A stretch of 64,000 bases of DNA, taken from contig NZ_BJKK01000007.1 in assembly GCF_006538325.1 (NCBI RefSeq), positions 62,001-126,000 on the forward strand, read 5' to 3'. Every line of letters starts with the position of its first letter. Positions within the stretch are counted from its first letter, which is position 1. The translations under genes were made by a program, and so were the position numbers. The notes beneath the pieces were generated by a model. The model did no database searches and was not told the origin of the DNA. It saw only the letters and a list, made by a program, of their open reading frames with translations. Source of the stretch: Alteromonas sp. KUL42 (GTDB lineage Bacteria > Pseudomonadota > Gammaproteobacteria > Enterobacterales > Alteromonadaceae). This document shows, one piece after another, positions 16,527 to 25,785 of the stretch.

Positions 16527-17396
16527 ATGACAACTACCACAAATTGGATCGACCCCCACATTCATTTGTTTGCATTGGGAGTTGGAGAGTATGGTTGGCT
16601 TCGCGCTGAAAATCCGCCGTATTGGTCTGACAAGGCACTAATAGCAAAAGAGTTCACTGAAACACAGCTAAATGCCGCTTCACAAGGGCGACTTCAAGGT
16701 TTTGTGCATATTGAAGCTGGCTTTGATAATCAACGGCCTTGGCGTGAGCTTCAGTTTCTAACAACCCATTGTAAGCGTCCTTTTCGGTCTATTGCGTGTA
16801 TCGATTTAAATACGTGTGAAGCACATTCACACATAGATACACTTGCAGCCTATTCATCTGTAAGTGGTCTGAGGCATATTCTTGATGATGATGCAGCCCA
16901 CTTGTTACATACGCCAAAAGTGCGTTGGTCACTGGCCCATATGGCATCGCGTAATTTGTCATTTGAGGCTCAGTTTGATGTGGCTGACTCAATAGCCGTA
17001 AAAGCACTACTTCAAACGTTAGAGCGAACACCTGATTTGCGTATTGCTATTAACCATACCGCCATTGCGCCTCTCGCGCTTTCAAGCTCTCGTTTTATGA
17101 TGTGGAAAGAGCACATTCGAAGATTAAGTGAAACGAAACAGGTGATGTTTAAATTCTCAGGACTCGAAATGCAAGATAGGCAATGGTCGTGGCAGAGGGC
17201 ATATTTATTATTTGATGCGTTGTTATCGATAACGTCACCTCAGCAAGTTATGTTGGCAAGTAATTACCCTCTGTCGTTATGGCGCATGCCATACATTAAA
17301 TTGTGGGAAGGATATTGTGAGATGGTATCGATACTTCCTACGTCTGAGCAGGAGGCGCTGTTGAAACGTAATGCGCATAAATGGTACGGCTTTTAG
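16527..17396 (+). CDS. Amidohydrolase-2 family protein, probable sugar lactonase
   Basis: This 289-aa TIM-barrel hydrolase belongs to the COG3618 group, which includes L-fucono- and L-rhamnono-lactonases. The metal motif WIDPHIHLF is at 7-15. A GFVHIEAG segment follows near 58, INHTAIAP near 176-183, and the final strand ASNYPLSLWRMPY with its Asn/Asp-type residue near 246. It sits 67 bases after the SDR gene in the same direction, consistent with opening the lactone that a sugar dehydrogenase would make. Its amide-hydrolysing relatives are less likely given the neighbours. Confidence 0.75.
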   Translation: MTTTTNWIDPHIHLFALGVGEYGWLRAENPPYWSDKALIAKEFTETQLNAASQGRLQGFVHIEAGFDNQRPWRELQFLTTHCKRPFRSIACIDLNTCEAHSHIDTLAAYSSVSGLRHILDDDAAHLLHTPKVRWSLAHMASRNLSFEAQFDVADSIAVKALLQTLERTPDLRIAINHTAIAPLALSSSRFMMWKEHIRRLSETKQVMFKFSGLEMQDRQWSWQRAYLLFDALLSITSPQQVMLASNYPLSLWRMPYIKLWEGYCEMVSILPTSEQEALLKRNAHKWYGF

Positions 17397-17596
17397 TTAA
17401 TGTTTTTAATTCAACTAAGCCTTAAATTTTTTCTCTCTACACTCGCTTGGAATAGGCAAGCTACGCACTTGGTTTATTGTCTAAAGTTCGTTAGATATGA
17501 ACGAAATGTGTACTGATAAATATCGATACACTCAATTATTAGTGAAATTGAATGAAGGTAACGAAAATTGAGTAAAGCCATAGACGGAAAGTAAAA

Positions 17597-17690
17597 ACAA
17601 AAAAGCAGTACATTTTCTTACGAATAGTTAAACTTAATTGGTTTAAGGCCAATATCGATAAAACTAATTTCGAAAAAATGTACCGCTTTG
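17597..17690 (-). terminator. Long-stem terminator between the two halves of the sugar-acid cluster
   Basis: Arms at 17604-17629 and 17662-17687 are imperfect inverted copies sharing GTACATTTT and AGC. On the minus strand the stem ends in GCTTTTTTG, so it should terminate the dehydratase transcript. The rest of 17397-17716 shows nothing else. Confidence 0.6.
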
Positions 17691-17716
17691 CAGAGTGGTC
17701 AAGTGTGGTTAAAACC

Positions 17717-18901
17717 TTACTTTAACGCTGTCACTGTCATATGAGGCGAGCGATATACCACTTCATCGTTAAGATCTATGCCAATTCCCGGTGTATCTGG
17801 TGCCTCAATAAAGCCATTAACGGGTTGTGGATCTTGAATACATAACTCTCTATTCCAATCTTTAATCGCATAAGTATGGTGCTCGTGGATTAAGAAGTTA
17901 GGAATGGCCGTTTCAAGGTGCAAGCTTGCTGCCGTTGCTACTGGCCCACCGCACACATGCGCTTGAATACGCACATCGTAAATATCTGCGTAGTCACATA
18001 CTTTTTTCGCTTCAGTAAAGCCACCGCATAAGCCGACATCAGGTTGGAGCACATCAAGAGACTGGTCTTCCAGGTAAGGGCGTACGTCCCATCTGTGATA
18101 TAAACGCTCGCCACCTGCAATAGGCACGTTTACATTTCTAGCAACTTTGTCGTGCAGTTTTGAGTTCAAGTAGTTCACTGGCTCTTCGTAATACAAGCAA
18201 CCAATTTCTTCTACAATATCACCCAGTTGAATAGCGGTAGAGGCACCTAACAAACTATGACATTCAAATATGATGTCACCATCTTCACCCATGGTATCGC
18301 GAATGGCTTGAAGCCTCGCTTTGAAAAGCTTTAGTTCAGGTTTGGTGAATAACTTGGTTCTATCAAAATGGGTATTACCGTCTTTGTCATAAACAATAGG
18401 GTCAACTTTTACTGCATCATAACCCTCTTTTAGGGCTTTTTCTGTTGCTCTTGCGTAGTCCGCAGGGTCATTTAGTTTAGTAACTTCTTTGTCCCAATCG
18501 AACTGAAGCTGGCTGGCATAACTGCGTAGTTTGCCATTTGTTTTACCGCCTAATAATTCATACACAGGCAAGCCTAGTGCCTTACCTTTGATGTCCCAAA
18601 GTGCGGTATCTATTGCGCTCATGGCCGCATAAATAACAGGGCCGCCACCTAATCCCCAAAAGCCTTCGCGCAGCATGCGTGACCACAATAACTCCGTGTG
18701 GAAAGGGTTAAACCCAATGAGCATGGCTTCGGCAATTTCCTTTATCATGTGAGCTGCTGCACTATGACCCCAATCATAAGCCAAACCGGCTTCACCAACG
18801 CCAGTTATACCTTCATCGGTGTAAACCCTTACAAAAACAGGGTTCCACTGGGGGCGTTTAGGGCACTCAATATCAAATATTTCTACTTTGGTTACTTTCA
18901 T
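17717..18901 (-). CDS. Enolase-superfamily acid-sugar dehydratase
   Basis: This 394-aa mandelate racemase/muconate lactonizing family enzyme has a capping domain (1-125) and a TIM barrel. The proton-abstracting Lys lies in AVKVDP near 166. Metal ligands are in IFECHS near 215, YYEEPV near 242 and GGERLY near 268, and the catalytic His is in IQAHVCGGP near 318. Such enzymes dehydrate sugar acids (galactonate, fuconate, rhamnonate) to 2-keto-3-deoxy acids. The first metal ligand is Glu where many dehydratases have Asp, and Cys-His follows, so the exact subfamily is uncertain. It sits 27 bases after the aldolase gene. Confidence 0.82.
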   Translation of the reverse strand: MKVTKVEIFDIECPKRPQWNPVFVRVYTDEGITGVGEAGLAYDWGHSAAAHMIKEIAEAMLIGFNPFHTELLWSRMLREGFWGLGGGPVIYAAMSAIDTALWDIKGKALGLPVYELLGGKTNGKLRSYASQLQFDWDKEVTKLNDPADYARATEKALKEGYDAVKVDPIVYDKDGNTHFDRTKLFTKPELKLFKARLQAIRDTMGEDGDIIFECHSLLGASTAIQLGDIVEEIGCLYYEEPVNYLNSKLHDKVARNVNVPIAGGERLYHRWDVRPYLEDQSLDVLQPDVGLCGGFTEAKKVCDYADIYDVRIQAHVCGGPVATAASLHLETAIPNFLIHEHHTYAIKDWNRELCIQDPQPVNGFIEAPDTPGIGIDLNDEVVYRSPHMTVTALK

Positions 18902-18928
18902 CGTAAAGTACTATTCCGTTCTAAAAGG

Positions 18929-19696
18929 TTATTCGCAAAAACTCGGATCTAGCTTGTAGGCTTTTCTCAACATAGCTGGCCACGCTTTTTGACCACCGGT
19001 TTCGCCGCTGTGCACCACGTTGGCTTGCGCGTAAATGCCGTCAATAATAGGTTGTGGTATCTCAATTTTTTCATCGTTCGATTGCATGAGTGCAACTTGA
19101 ATTTCGCAGGCCCTTTGCAAATCATAAAAGCGCATGAACGCATCACCTACGGTTGGTCCCAATGTTAAACCGCCGTGATTGGGCAACAACATGTGATTGG
19201 TTTCGCCTAAATCTTGTTGTAAACGTAGCTTCTCACTGTCATTAACCGCAAGGCCCTCATAACTATGATAAGACAGCGAGGAAAGTGAAAACAGGGAGTA
19301 CTGGCTCCATGGTTTGAGGCCGCCTTTAACAGAAGCGACAGCAATGGTTGCTAAAGTGTGTAAGTGGATAACACATTGAGCGTCGTGACGAACTTCGTGA
19401 ATGGCACTGTGAATAGTGAAACCGGCTGGGTTAATACCATAGGGGGTGTCATCAAGAATATTACCGTTTAGATCAACTTTGACCAGATTTGATGCCGTTA
19501 CTTCATCGAAGGTCAGCCCAAATGCGTTTACCAGATAGTGTTGTGTGCCCGGGACTTTTGCAGATATATGGGTATAAATTAAATCGCCCCAGCGCATATC
19601 TGCCACCAAGCGATAGCAGGCGGCTAAATCAACACGTGTTTGCCACTCTTCTTCTGATACTTTGCCTTTGAGGCTTAACGTTTGCAATGAAAACAA
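18929..19696 (-). CDS. Class II aldolase/adducin family protein
   Basis: This 255-aa zinc enzyme belongs to the L-fuculose-phosphate aldolase / adducin head fold. Visible marks are YTHISAKVPG near 41-50, the metal pair in VIHLHTLAT near 109-117, and LPNHGGLTLG near 169-178. In this cluster it would cleave a 2-keto-3-deoxy acid or a related product made by the dehydratase, though many family members have unknown substrates. It is the first gene of a two-gene minus-strand unit with the dehydratase. No transporter or regulator gene accompanies the four enzymes. Confidence 0.78.
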   Translation of the reverse strand: MFSLQTLSLKGKVSEEEWQTRVDLAACYRLVADMRWGDLIYTHISAKVPGTQHYLVNAFGLTFDEVTASNLVKVDLNGNILDDTPYGINPAGFTIHSAIHEVRHDAQCVIHLHTLATIAVASVKGGLKPWSQYSLFSLSSLSYHSYEGLAVNDSEKLRLQQDLGETNHMLLPNHGGLTLGPTVGDAFMRFYDLQRACEIQVALMQSNDEKIEIPQPIIDGIYAQANVVHSGETGGQKAWPAMLRKAYKLDPSFCE

Positions 19697-19788
19697 GTCG
19701 CTTCTCCTTTAAAAACCAATGTCACAATTTACCAATACCCTACCTAATGAACAATGCTTTGTGATTGCAATCATCTAATCAAAACGTC

Positions 19789-20325
19789 TTACTTATTCAA
19801 TTTTGTATAACCATCACGTAAAGGGATAAGGTCATCGGCGTTGTGCATGGCGTCATGGTCAAGCAAAAACGGGCTCACTTTTTCCAGTGATAATACATGT
19901 TGCTTGACCCACTCTGGGGGTGAAAAACTATTTGATAAAGTGTCTAATCCGGCATCAACCTTACAGTTGAATAACAATACCCCTTCGTTTGTTACACCTA
20001 AATACTCATTCACCTCTACGTTAAAACCCGTTTGAGTCCAGGCCCCACGATGTGCAATACACGCAGCAGAGAGTGTATTGGTTCTCTTTTCTTTGGGTAA
20101 ATCAAGTTTGTCAGAGTACTTGTTCTTAATAAGCAGCACCTGCTCTTGTGTCTTGATTACGCATGCAGCTGCATTAAATTCGCTATCTAAAGGGAAATTG
20201 ACGTTGTTTGGTGGAAGGTCTTGCATATTCACCGTTCTGCACTCAGGCGGTAAGGGCTCAGAAGGTGAGCAGGCGAAAAGCGTTAAAACCGCTAAAATAG
20301 CTGATAAGTGCAAAAAGAATGACAT
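19789..20325 (-). CDS. Lipoprotein with a degenerate Nudix-like domain
   Basis: From the internal ATG at 20325 this is 178 aa, beginning with a lipoprotein signal (LTLFACSP; lipid Cys19). The longer frame adds an implausible 20 residues. Residues about 50-150 follow the Nudix pattern: ACVIKTQEQVLLIKNKY, then LDLPKEKR where Nudix enzymes have LPGG, then an Ala-rich helix, then TGFNVEVNEYLG. The catalytic REXXEE is replaced (AHRGAWTQ), so it is unlikely to hydrolyse nucleoside diphosphates. I infer an exported, possibly binding-only, relative. It is monocistronic; the aldolase gene starts 92 bases downstream in the same direction. Confidence 0.55.
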   Translation of the reverse strand: MSFFLHLSAILAVLTLFACSPSEPLPPECRTVNMQDLPPNNVNFPLDSEFNAAACVIKTQEQVLLIKNKYSDKLDLPKEKRTNTLSAACIAHRGAWTQTGFNVEVNEYLGVTNEGVLLFNCKVDAGLDTLSNSFSPPEWVKQHVLSLEKVSPFLLDHDAMHNADDLIPLRDGYTKLNK

Positions 20326-20479
20326 CGAATTAGGTAAAATACTCGTAACAAATGTAAAGATTGATGATGTGTGTGCAAGCTGCAACCTTCATCACGTTCT
20401 AATAAATTAAAACAATAACATATCGTGCATAAATCGAGGTTAGGTTTGCAGTAAGCATAACCCTAAAGCACGTCTAAAG

Positions 20480-20499
20480 CCTATCAGTGTCACGATAGG
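20480..20499. promoter_or_regulatory. Possible operator before the RND pump
   Basis: CCTATC and GATAGG are inverted around GTG-T-CAC, with a one-base bulge. CCTATAGG follows at 20511-20518, just before the adaptor start. The spacing suits a repressor site, but no regulator gene is adjacent. Confidence 0.3.
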
Positions 20500-20525
20500 T
20501 TATCATTTTACCTATAGGAAAGGTT

Positions 20526-21575
20526 ATGTCTTCACGTACTCTATTTTCGCCATTGTTGCTTGGGGTTGTATTGCTGGTCGCTGTGGTTGTCTATTTGAAT
20601 TTACCCAGTGAAGAGGTGGTTGGGCAACAAGGGCAGCGCTCTACGCCAGTCAAAACCGCGATGGTAAAAACGCAAACCTTTCCTATTACCATTGAATCTT
20701 TAGGTACTGCTATTGCCAATGAGTCAGTTAGTATTACTGCGCAAGTTACAGACACCATAAAACAAATTAATTTTGAAGATGGTGACAAGGTGCAACAAGG
20801 GGCACTACTGGTTCAACTAAATAATACGGAAGAACGCGCGCGTGTCGCCGAGCTTAAAGCCAATATAGATGAAGCAAAACGTCAGTTTTCTCGTATTGCA
20901 GATCTTCGTCAATCTAACGCCACCTCAGAGCAACTTCTTGATGAACAGCAAGCAAGAGTGAAAGCGTTAGAAGCTCAGTTAGACATTGCCAATGCGCAAC
21001 TGAAAGATTTGGAAGTAAGGGCGCCGTTTAGTGGATTGCTGGGAAATCGTGAAATCAGCATTGGTTCATTAGTGCAACCCGCCACCCGCATCACCACATT
21101 AGATGATATCAGTGTGGTGAAAGTAGACTTTAACATTGCTGAGAATCACCTAGCCAGTGTGGCAAAAGGGCAGCGGATCACAGCTTCATCCATCGCTTAT
21201 CTAGGTGAAGCATTTGAAGGTACTATCAGCAATATTGATACCCGATTAGACCCAATCAGCCGTTCTATTCGCGTAAGAGCAATAATTGATAATACCGATG
21301 AGCGTTTACGTCCGGGCATGTTACTAACGGTTGTAGTGGAAAAACGTGTATTAGAAACGCTGGTACTGCCAGAGAAAGCGCTGGTGCCAGTGCAAGACAA
21401 GCAATACGTTTACGTAGTACAAGATAATGTCGCAGTTCAAACTGAAGTCCAAATAGGCGAGCGCAGACCCGGTGTTGTGCAAATAATTGGGGGCTTGCAA
21501 GAGGGTGATGAAGTAATTACGGAAGGTACCTTGCGCGTGCGCGACCAATCGCCAGTTAATGTTCTGAATCGATAA
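20526..21575 (+). CDS. RND efflux pump periplasmic adaptor (membrane fusion protein)
   Basis: This 349-aa adaptor joins an inner-membrane RND pump to an outer-membrane channel. Residues 8-24 are an uncleaved membrane anchor. The first lipoyl half lies near 75-100 (INFEDGDKVQQGALLVQL), a short coiled coil at 100-155, and the second lipoyl half near 157-175 (LEVRAPFSGLLGNREISIGSLV). Beta-barrel and membrane-proximal domains follow. AGGAAAGG six bases before the ATG sets the start. The pump gene follows 13 bases later. No TolC-like gene is present, so a TolC encoded elsewhere is expected. Confidence 0.88.
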   Translation: MSSRTLFSPLLLGVVLLVAVVVYLNLPSEEVVGQQGQRSTPVKTAMVKTQTFPITIESLGTAIANESVSITAQVTDTIKQINFEDGDKVQQGALLVQLNNTEERARVAELKANIDEAKRQFSRIADLRQSNATSEQLLDEQQARVKALEAQLDIANAQLKDLEVRAPFSGLLGNREISIGSLVQPATRITTLDDISVVKVDFNIAENHLASVAKGQRITASSIAYLGEAFEGTISNIDTRLDPISRSIRVRAIIDNTDERLRPGMLLTVVVEKRVLETLVLPEKALVPVQDKQYVYVVQDNVAVQTEVQIGERRPGVVQIIGGLQEGDEVITEGTLRVRDQSPVNVLNR

Positions 21576-21588
21576 GAGGAGCTCTGCG

Positions 21589-24500
21589 ATGTTATTGTCT
21601 GACGTTTCAGTAAAGCGCCCCGTTTTCGCTACGGTAATAAATTTATTGCTGATTATTTTTGGAGTGGTGGCAATTTCAATGTTGTCACTGCGAGAATACC
21701 CAGATATCGACCCACCCATTGTATCAATCTCTACAAACTATACAGGTGCATCGGCAAACATTGTTGAAACACGTATAACTCAGTTATTAGAGGACCGAAT
21801 TTCTGGTATTGAAGGTATCAAGAATGTTACCTCTACATCGCGTAATGGGCGTTCGAACATCACGATAGAGTTTAAGTTGTCACGTGATATTGATGCAGCT
21901 GCTAACGACGTAAGAGAGAGGGTAAGTCGCGCCTTGAATAACCTGCCAGATCAGGCCGATCCACCTGAGGTGTCAAAAGCCAACTCTGATGAAAGTGCAG
22001 TAGTGTGGTACAACTTGAGAAGTACTAATCTTAATACCATGGAACTTACTGATTACGCTGAACGTTTCTTAGTAGACCGTTTGTCTATTGTTGACGGTGT
22101 TGCACGTGTGCAAATAGGCGGCGGCAGACGCTATGCCATGAAAGTATTTCTTGATCGTAATGCTATGGCGGCAAGGGGCATAACCGTCAGTGACGTAGAA
22201 CGGGTTATTCGCGCTGAAAACGTGGAGCTTCCTGCCGGTGAAGTAGAATCGACAGACAGAAACTTTGAAGTACGTGTTGCTAGAACCTTTTTATCTCCTG
22301 AAGACTTTGCTGCACTGACTGTTGCGGTTGGTGACAATGGTTATTTGGTGCGCTTAGGCGAAATTGCCAATGTGGAATTAACCGCAGAAGATGACGAAAC
22401 CGAGTTTCGTGGCGATGGCGTGAATATGATAGGGTTGGGTATTATTAAACAGTCAAAAGCCAATACCCTTGATGTAGCTCGTGCAGCAAAAGCACAAATT
22501 GAAAGGATAGAAGCCACGTTACCGGACAACATTTTTATTGTACCGAGTTACGACTCTTCGGTTTTCATAGAAGCGTCCATTGATGAAGTTTATGAAACCT
22601 TAGCCATTGCCATGTTAATGGTCGTGATCGTTATCTATCTTTTTCTCGGTAACATAAGAGCAACGTTTATTCCCGCTGTAACCGTACCAATTTCTATTAT
22701 TGCGGCCTTTATTGTTATGTATGCCCTGGGTTTCTCAATAAACCTGCTTACCTTACTTGCAATGGTATTGGCCATAGGTTTGGTTGTTGACGATGCTATT
22801 GTGGTTTTAGAAAACATATATCGTCGTATTGAAATGGGCGAACCACCAATACTAGCGGCCTATCGCGGAGCTAAAGAAGTTGGGTTTGCTGTAATTGCTA
22901 CCACCTTAGTCCTGATTTCCGTGTTCGTGCCTTTGGTATTTTTAGAAGGCAATATTGGGCGACTATTCACTGAATTTGCCCTAGCTATTGCTGCGGCAGT
23001 GGCGTTTTCTAGTTTTACTGCACTAACATTGTCACCCATGATGGCATCGAAAATACTCAAAAAGCGCGAGCGTTCATCGGGTTTTGGTAGCTGGATGGAT
23101 GCACGGTTTAATGCCCTAGAAACGCGTTACTTTAATAGTTTGGGTAAAAGTCTTCACCAACCAATTCTGATGTTGTTGTTGCTGGCAGTCGCTGTTGTTG
23201 CCGTTGTACAGCTATCCGAAAAAGTACCCAGTGAATTCGTGCCAAAAGAAGATCGGGGTAACTTCTTTATTTTGATGAATGCACAAGAAGGGGCTAGCTT
23301 CGAGAGTAATGCAGACAACCTAAAGCAAATCGAAGACATCTTAATGCCTTACCGTGAGAGTGGTAAGATCAATCGACTACTTGTAAGAACACCGGGCTTC
23401 GGTGGAAATGCAGGTATAGCCATTGTTGGCTCGGCTGATTGGGATGAACGCGATTTCAGCACTTTTGAGCTCATGGATGAAGTCAGTGCTAAGCTAAATG
23501 CCGTACCAGATGTGAGGGCTTTTGCGATTATGCGAAGTGGTATATCTGGTGGTGGCTTTGGCCGTCCAGTGCAATTTGTACTGCAAGGTGATACTTATGA
23601 AAACCTTGTTGCATGGCGTGATACCGTACTTGAAAAGGCCAGCGAAAATCCTAATTTGGTGCGTCTGGATTCAGACTACAAAGAAACGTCACCACAATTA
23701 TTAGTGAAAATTAACCGAGATCGTGCAGCTGATTTGGGCGTATCTATCAGTGATATTGGTGGTACATTAGAAGTGATGTTAGGGCAACGCCGCGTATCGA
23801 CATTCCTCGACAGAGGGGAAGAATATGACGTTATCATGGAAGGCATAGAGGAAGACTTCAGAAGCCCTAACAGCATTGATAATCTATATGTGCGTTCCGC
23901 GCGTACCGGTGAGCTTATCCCTATGGATAACTTGCTTACTTTTGAAGAACAAGCAACATCTGCTCAGTTAAATCGCTATAACCGCATGCGCGCCGTAACA
24001 ATTTCTGCAAATTTAGCAGACGGTTATACATTGGGGCAGGCACTAGCGTATTTAGAAGATATTGTTCGCACTGAATTGCCAGATAATGTGTCTATCGATT
24101 ATAAAGGTGAGTCTCAGTTATATCACGAAGCTGGAAACTCATTTGTTTATGTATTTCTACTCGCCCTAGCCGTCACCTATTTAATACTTGCGGCGCAATT
24201 TGAAAGTTGGGTGCATCCATTGGTAATCATGTTAACGGTGCCGTTAGCATTAGTTGGTGCATACATTGGGCTGTTTTTCTCCGACATGACCATTAATATC
24301 TATAGCCAAATAGGGCTGGTTATGCTCATCGGACTTGCAGCTAAAAATGGTATTCTAATTGTTGAGTTTGCAAATCAGCTTCGCGATGCGGGAATGGCGT
24401 TTGAAGATGCACTAAAACGTGCCGCAGCTCAGCGTTTACGTCCGATTGTTATGACAGGCTTTACTACGGTGTTTAGCTCTTTACCACTTGTACTTGCAAG

Positions 24501-24693
24501 CGGTCCAGGAGCAGAGAGTAGAATGGTAATAGGTATGGTCATATTCTCAGGTGTTTTGGTTTCTGCCTTTATGACGTTATATGTGGTGCCTACTGCATAC
24601 AGTTGGCTTGCCAGAAATACGGGCTCACCACTTAAACGCACCATAGAAATTGAAACGCTAGAAAAGCAAATTCCTTATAAAAAAGGCGAATAA
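21589..24693 (+). CDS. RND efflux pump inner-membrane transporter (AcrB/MexF-like)
   Basis: This 1034-aa proton-driven exporter has 12 membrane helices and two large periplasmic loops. The N-terminal LLSDVSVKRPVFATV is typical of the HAE-1 hydrophobe/amphiphile class. The proton-relay aspartates are seen in LAIGLVVDDAIVVLENIYRR near 398-417, and the matching Lys in GLAAKNGILIVEFANQ near 915-930. GAGG lies ten bases upstream of the ATG. With its adaptor it probably exports hydrophobic drugs or metabolites; the sequence does not identify which. Confidence 0.9.
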   Translation: MLLSDVSVKRPVFATVINLLLIIFGVVAISMLSLREYPDIDPPIVSISTNYTGASANIVETRITQLLEDRISGIEGIKNVTSTSRNGRSNITIEFKLSRDIDAAANDVRERVSRALNNLPDQADPPEVSKANSDESAVVWYNLRSTNLNTMELTDYAERFLVDRLSIVDGVARVQIGGGRRYAMKVFLDRNAMAARGITVSDVERVIRAENVELPAGEVESTDRNFEVRVARTFLSPEDFAALTVAVGDNGYLVRLGEIANVELTAEDDETEFRGDGVNMIGLGIIKQSKANTLDVARAAKAQIERIEATLPDNIFIVPSYDSSVFIEASIDEVYETLAIAMLMVVIVIYLFLGNIRATFIPAVTVPISIIAAFIVMYALGFSINLLTLLAMVLAIGLVVDDAIVVLENIYRRIEMGEPPILAAYRGAKEVGFAVIATTLVLISVFVPLVFLEGNIGRLFTEFALAIAAAVAFSSFTALTLSPMMASKILKKRERSSGFGSWMDARFNALETRYFNSLGKSLHQPILMLLLLAVAVVAVVQLSEKVPSEFVPKEDRGNFFILMNAQEGASFESNADNLKQIEDILMPYRESGKINRLLVRTPGFGGNAGIAIVGSADWDERDFSTFELMDEVSAKLNAVPDVRAFAIMRSGISGGGFGRPVQFVLQGDTYENLVAWRDTVLEKASENPNLVRLDSDYKETSPQLLVKINRDRAADLGVSISDIGGTLEVMLGQRRVSTFLDRGEEYDVIMEGIEEDFRSPNSIDNLYVRSARTGELIPMDNLLTFEEQATSAQLNRYNRMRAVTISANLADGYTLGQALAYLEDIVRTELPDNVSIDYKGESQLYHEAGNSFVYVFLLALAVTYLILAAQFESWVHPLVIMLTVPLALVGAYIGLFFSDMTINIYSQIGLVMLIGLAAKNGILIVEFANQLRDAGMAFEDALKRAAAQRLRPIVMTGFTTVFSSLPLVLASGPGAESRMVIGMVIFSGVLVSAFMTLYVVPTAYSWLARNTGSPLKRTIEIETLEKQIPYKKGE

Positions 24694-24702
24694 TCAAGTT
24701 TT

Positions 24703-24741
24703 GTGCTCGTTCGCGCCAAACTGTGTGAAGTGAACGAGCAC
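24703..24741 (+). other. Hairpin after the RND pump gene
   Basis: GTGCTCGTTC pairs with GAACGAGCAC across a 19-base loop, ten bases after the pump stop codon. No T-run follows, so termination by this stem alone is doubtful. Confidence 0.4.
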
Positions 24742-24818
24742 GGCACAAAGCCTACATGCGCCAATTACAGCGTTGCGGTTACAACCTACAAATATCTTAT
24801 AAATCACGTACAGCAGCA

Positions 24819-24865
24819 CAGGTACTTAAGTTTAGATGGCATACATGTCGGGTACCTGATCTAAA
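24819..24865. other. Interleaved inverted repeats in a 655-base non-coding stretch
   Basis: CAGGTAC (24819) can pair with GTACCTG (24852), and TTTAGAT (24830) with ATCTAAA (24858). The two pairings cross, so they form either a pseudoknot or alternative hairpins. Beyond these and a stem at 25265-25290 in the next gene's leader, I see nothing definite in 24742-25348. Confidence 0.3.
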
Positions 24866-25348
24866 ACTACGGTTAATCATACTGGCTTTACGTATATAAC
24901 TTGCATGGCAGGGTATTCAAAATTATTCCAATTATTTTTATTCTTTATGCCATATGACTTATTCTTGTTGTGTTTCTTTTATGTAACCTATTGTAATTTG
25001 TGACTAAAGTTGCCTTTTGTGTTGACACTAAGGTGAGAAAAGTAATTGATAAGTGCAGTGCCTCTTGTAGTTATTAGACAATTGTATACTTGAATAAACA
25101 TTTCCTTCCTCTACACTGCGCGAAAAATTCAAACACTTGTATAAATAGCTAATTTTTAGACATTAAAATTTTTTGTTTTAATTGGCGAATATGTCATTTG
25201 TGACTAATACTTACTTGGTTATTGGCGATTGGCAGGTAAGTAATAATAAAAATAGTAACCTCAAGTGATTGCGAATACCTCGCACGTCACAGGTAATAGA
25301 ACTATTACTACAATCGCAAGCATTCCAATAAACACACGAGGACACACC

Positions 25349-25753
25349 ATGAAAAAATGGATACTTGCAGCAAGTTTATGCTGCAACGTTGCTTTTGCTG
25401 ACGTCGCCGTTATTGTCCATCCAAGCAACGGAGACACACTAGATAAAGATAGCATTAGTCGTCTGTTTTTAAATAAGGCTAAAGCGTTCCCAAATGGCAC
25501 GCAAGCCGAACCCATCGCACTTGCTGAAGGCCAACCGGCCACCGATGAATTCAACGGTAAAGTGCTCAATAAATCTGCCGCTCAGTTAACTGCGTTTTGG
25601 TCAAAACTCGTTTTTACCGGTAAAGGTCAACCCCCAAAAGCACTGGCCAGTGACGCAGATGTTGTTTCTGCTGTTGCGAGCAGCGCCAATGCAATCGGTT
25701 ATGTTGATGCGGGCGCAGTCAACGATAGCGTACGCGTAGTCGCGACGTTTTAA
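25349..25753 (+). CDS. Small exported phosphate-binding-like protein (PBP-like domain)
   Basis: This 134-aa protein has a signal peptide (1-18, ending AFA) and a single lobe related to PstS-type binding proteins: ADVAVIVHPSN near 18-28, FWSKLVFTGKGQPPK near 88-102, and AIGYVDAGAV near 119-128. The ATG at 25349 has GAGG ten bases upstream; the longer frame lacks a signal peptide. Closely similar short proteins are annotated as phosphate ABC binding proteins in Vibrio and Shewanella, often beside a porin as here. Being half the size of PstS, it probably does not work as a normal transporter subunit; function unknown. Confidence 0.7.
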   Translation: MKKWILAASLCCNVAFADVAVIVHPSNGDTLDKDSISRLFLNKAKAFPNGTQAEPIALAEGQPATDEFNGKVLNKSAAQLTAFWSKLVFTGKGQPPKALASDADVVSAVASSANAIGYVDAGAVNDSVRVVATF

Positions 25754-25785
25754 TCTATCGTCAATAAAGAATGAAAGGAACAAGC

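Noticed and set aside
25100..25348. Pho box before the small phosphate-binding-like gene
   Set aside because: TGTCA-like words near 25192-25205 do not form two half-sites 11 bases apart.
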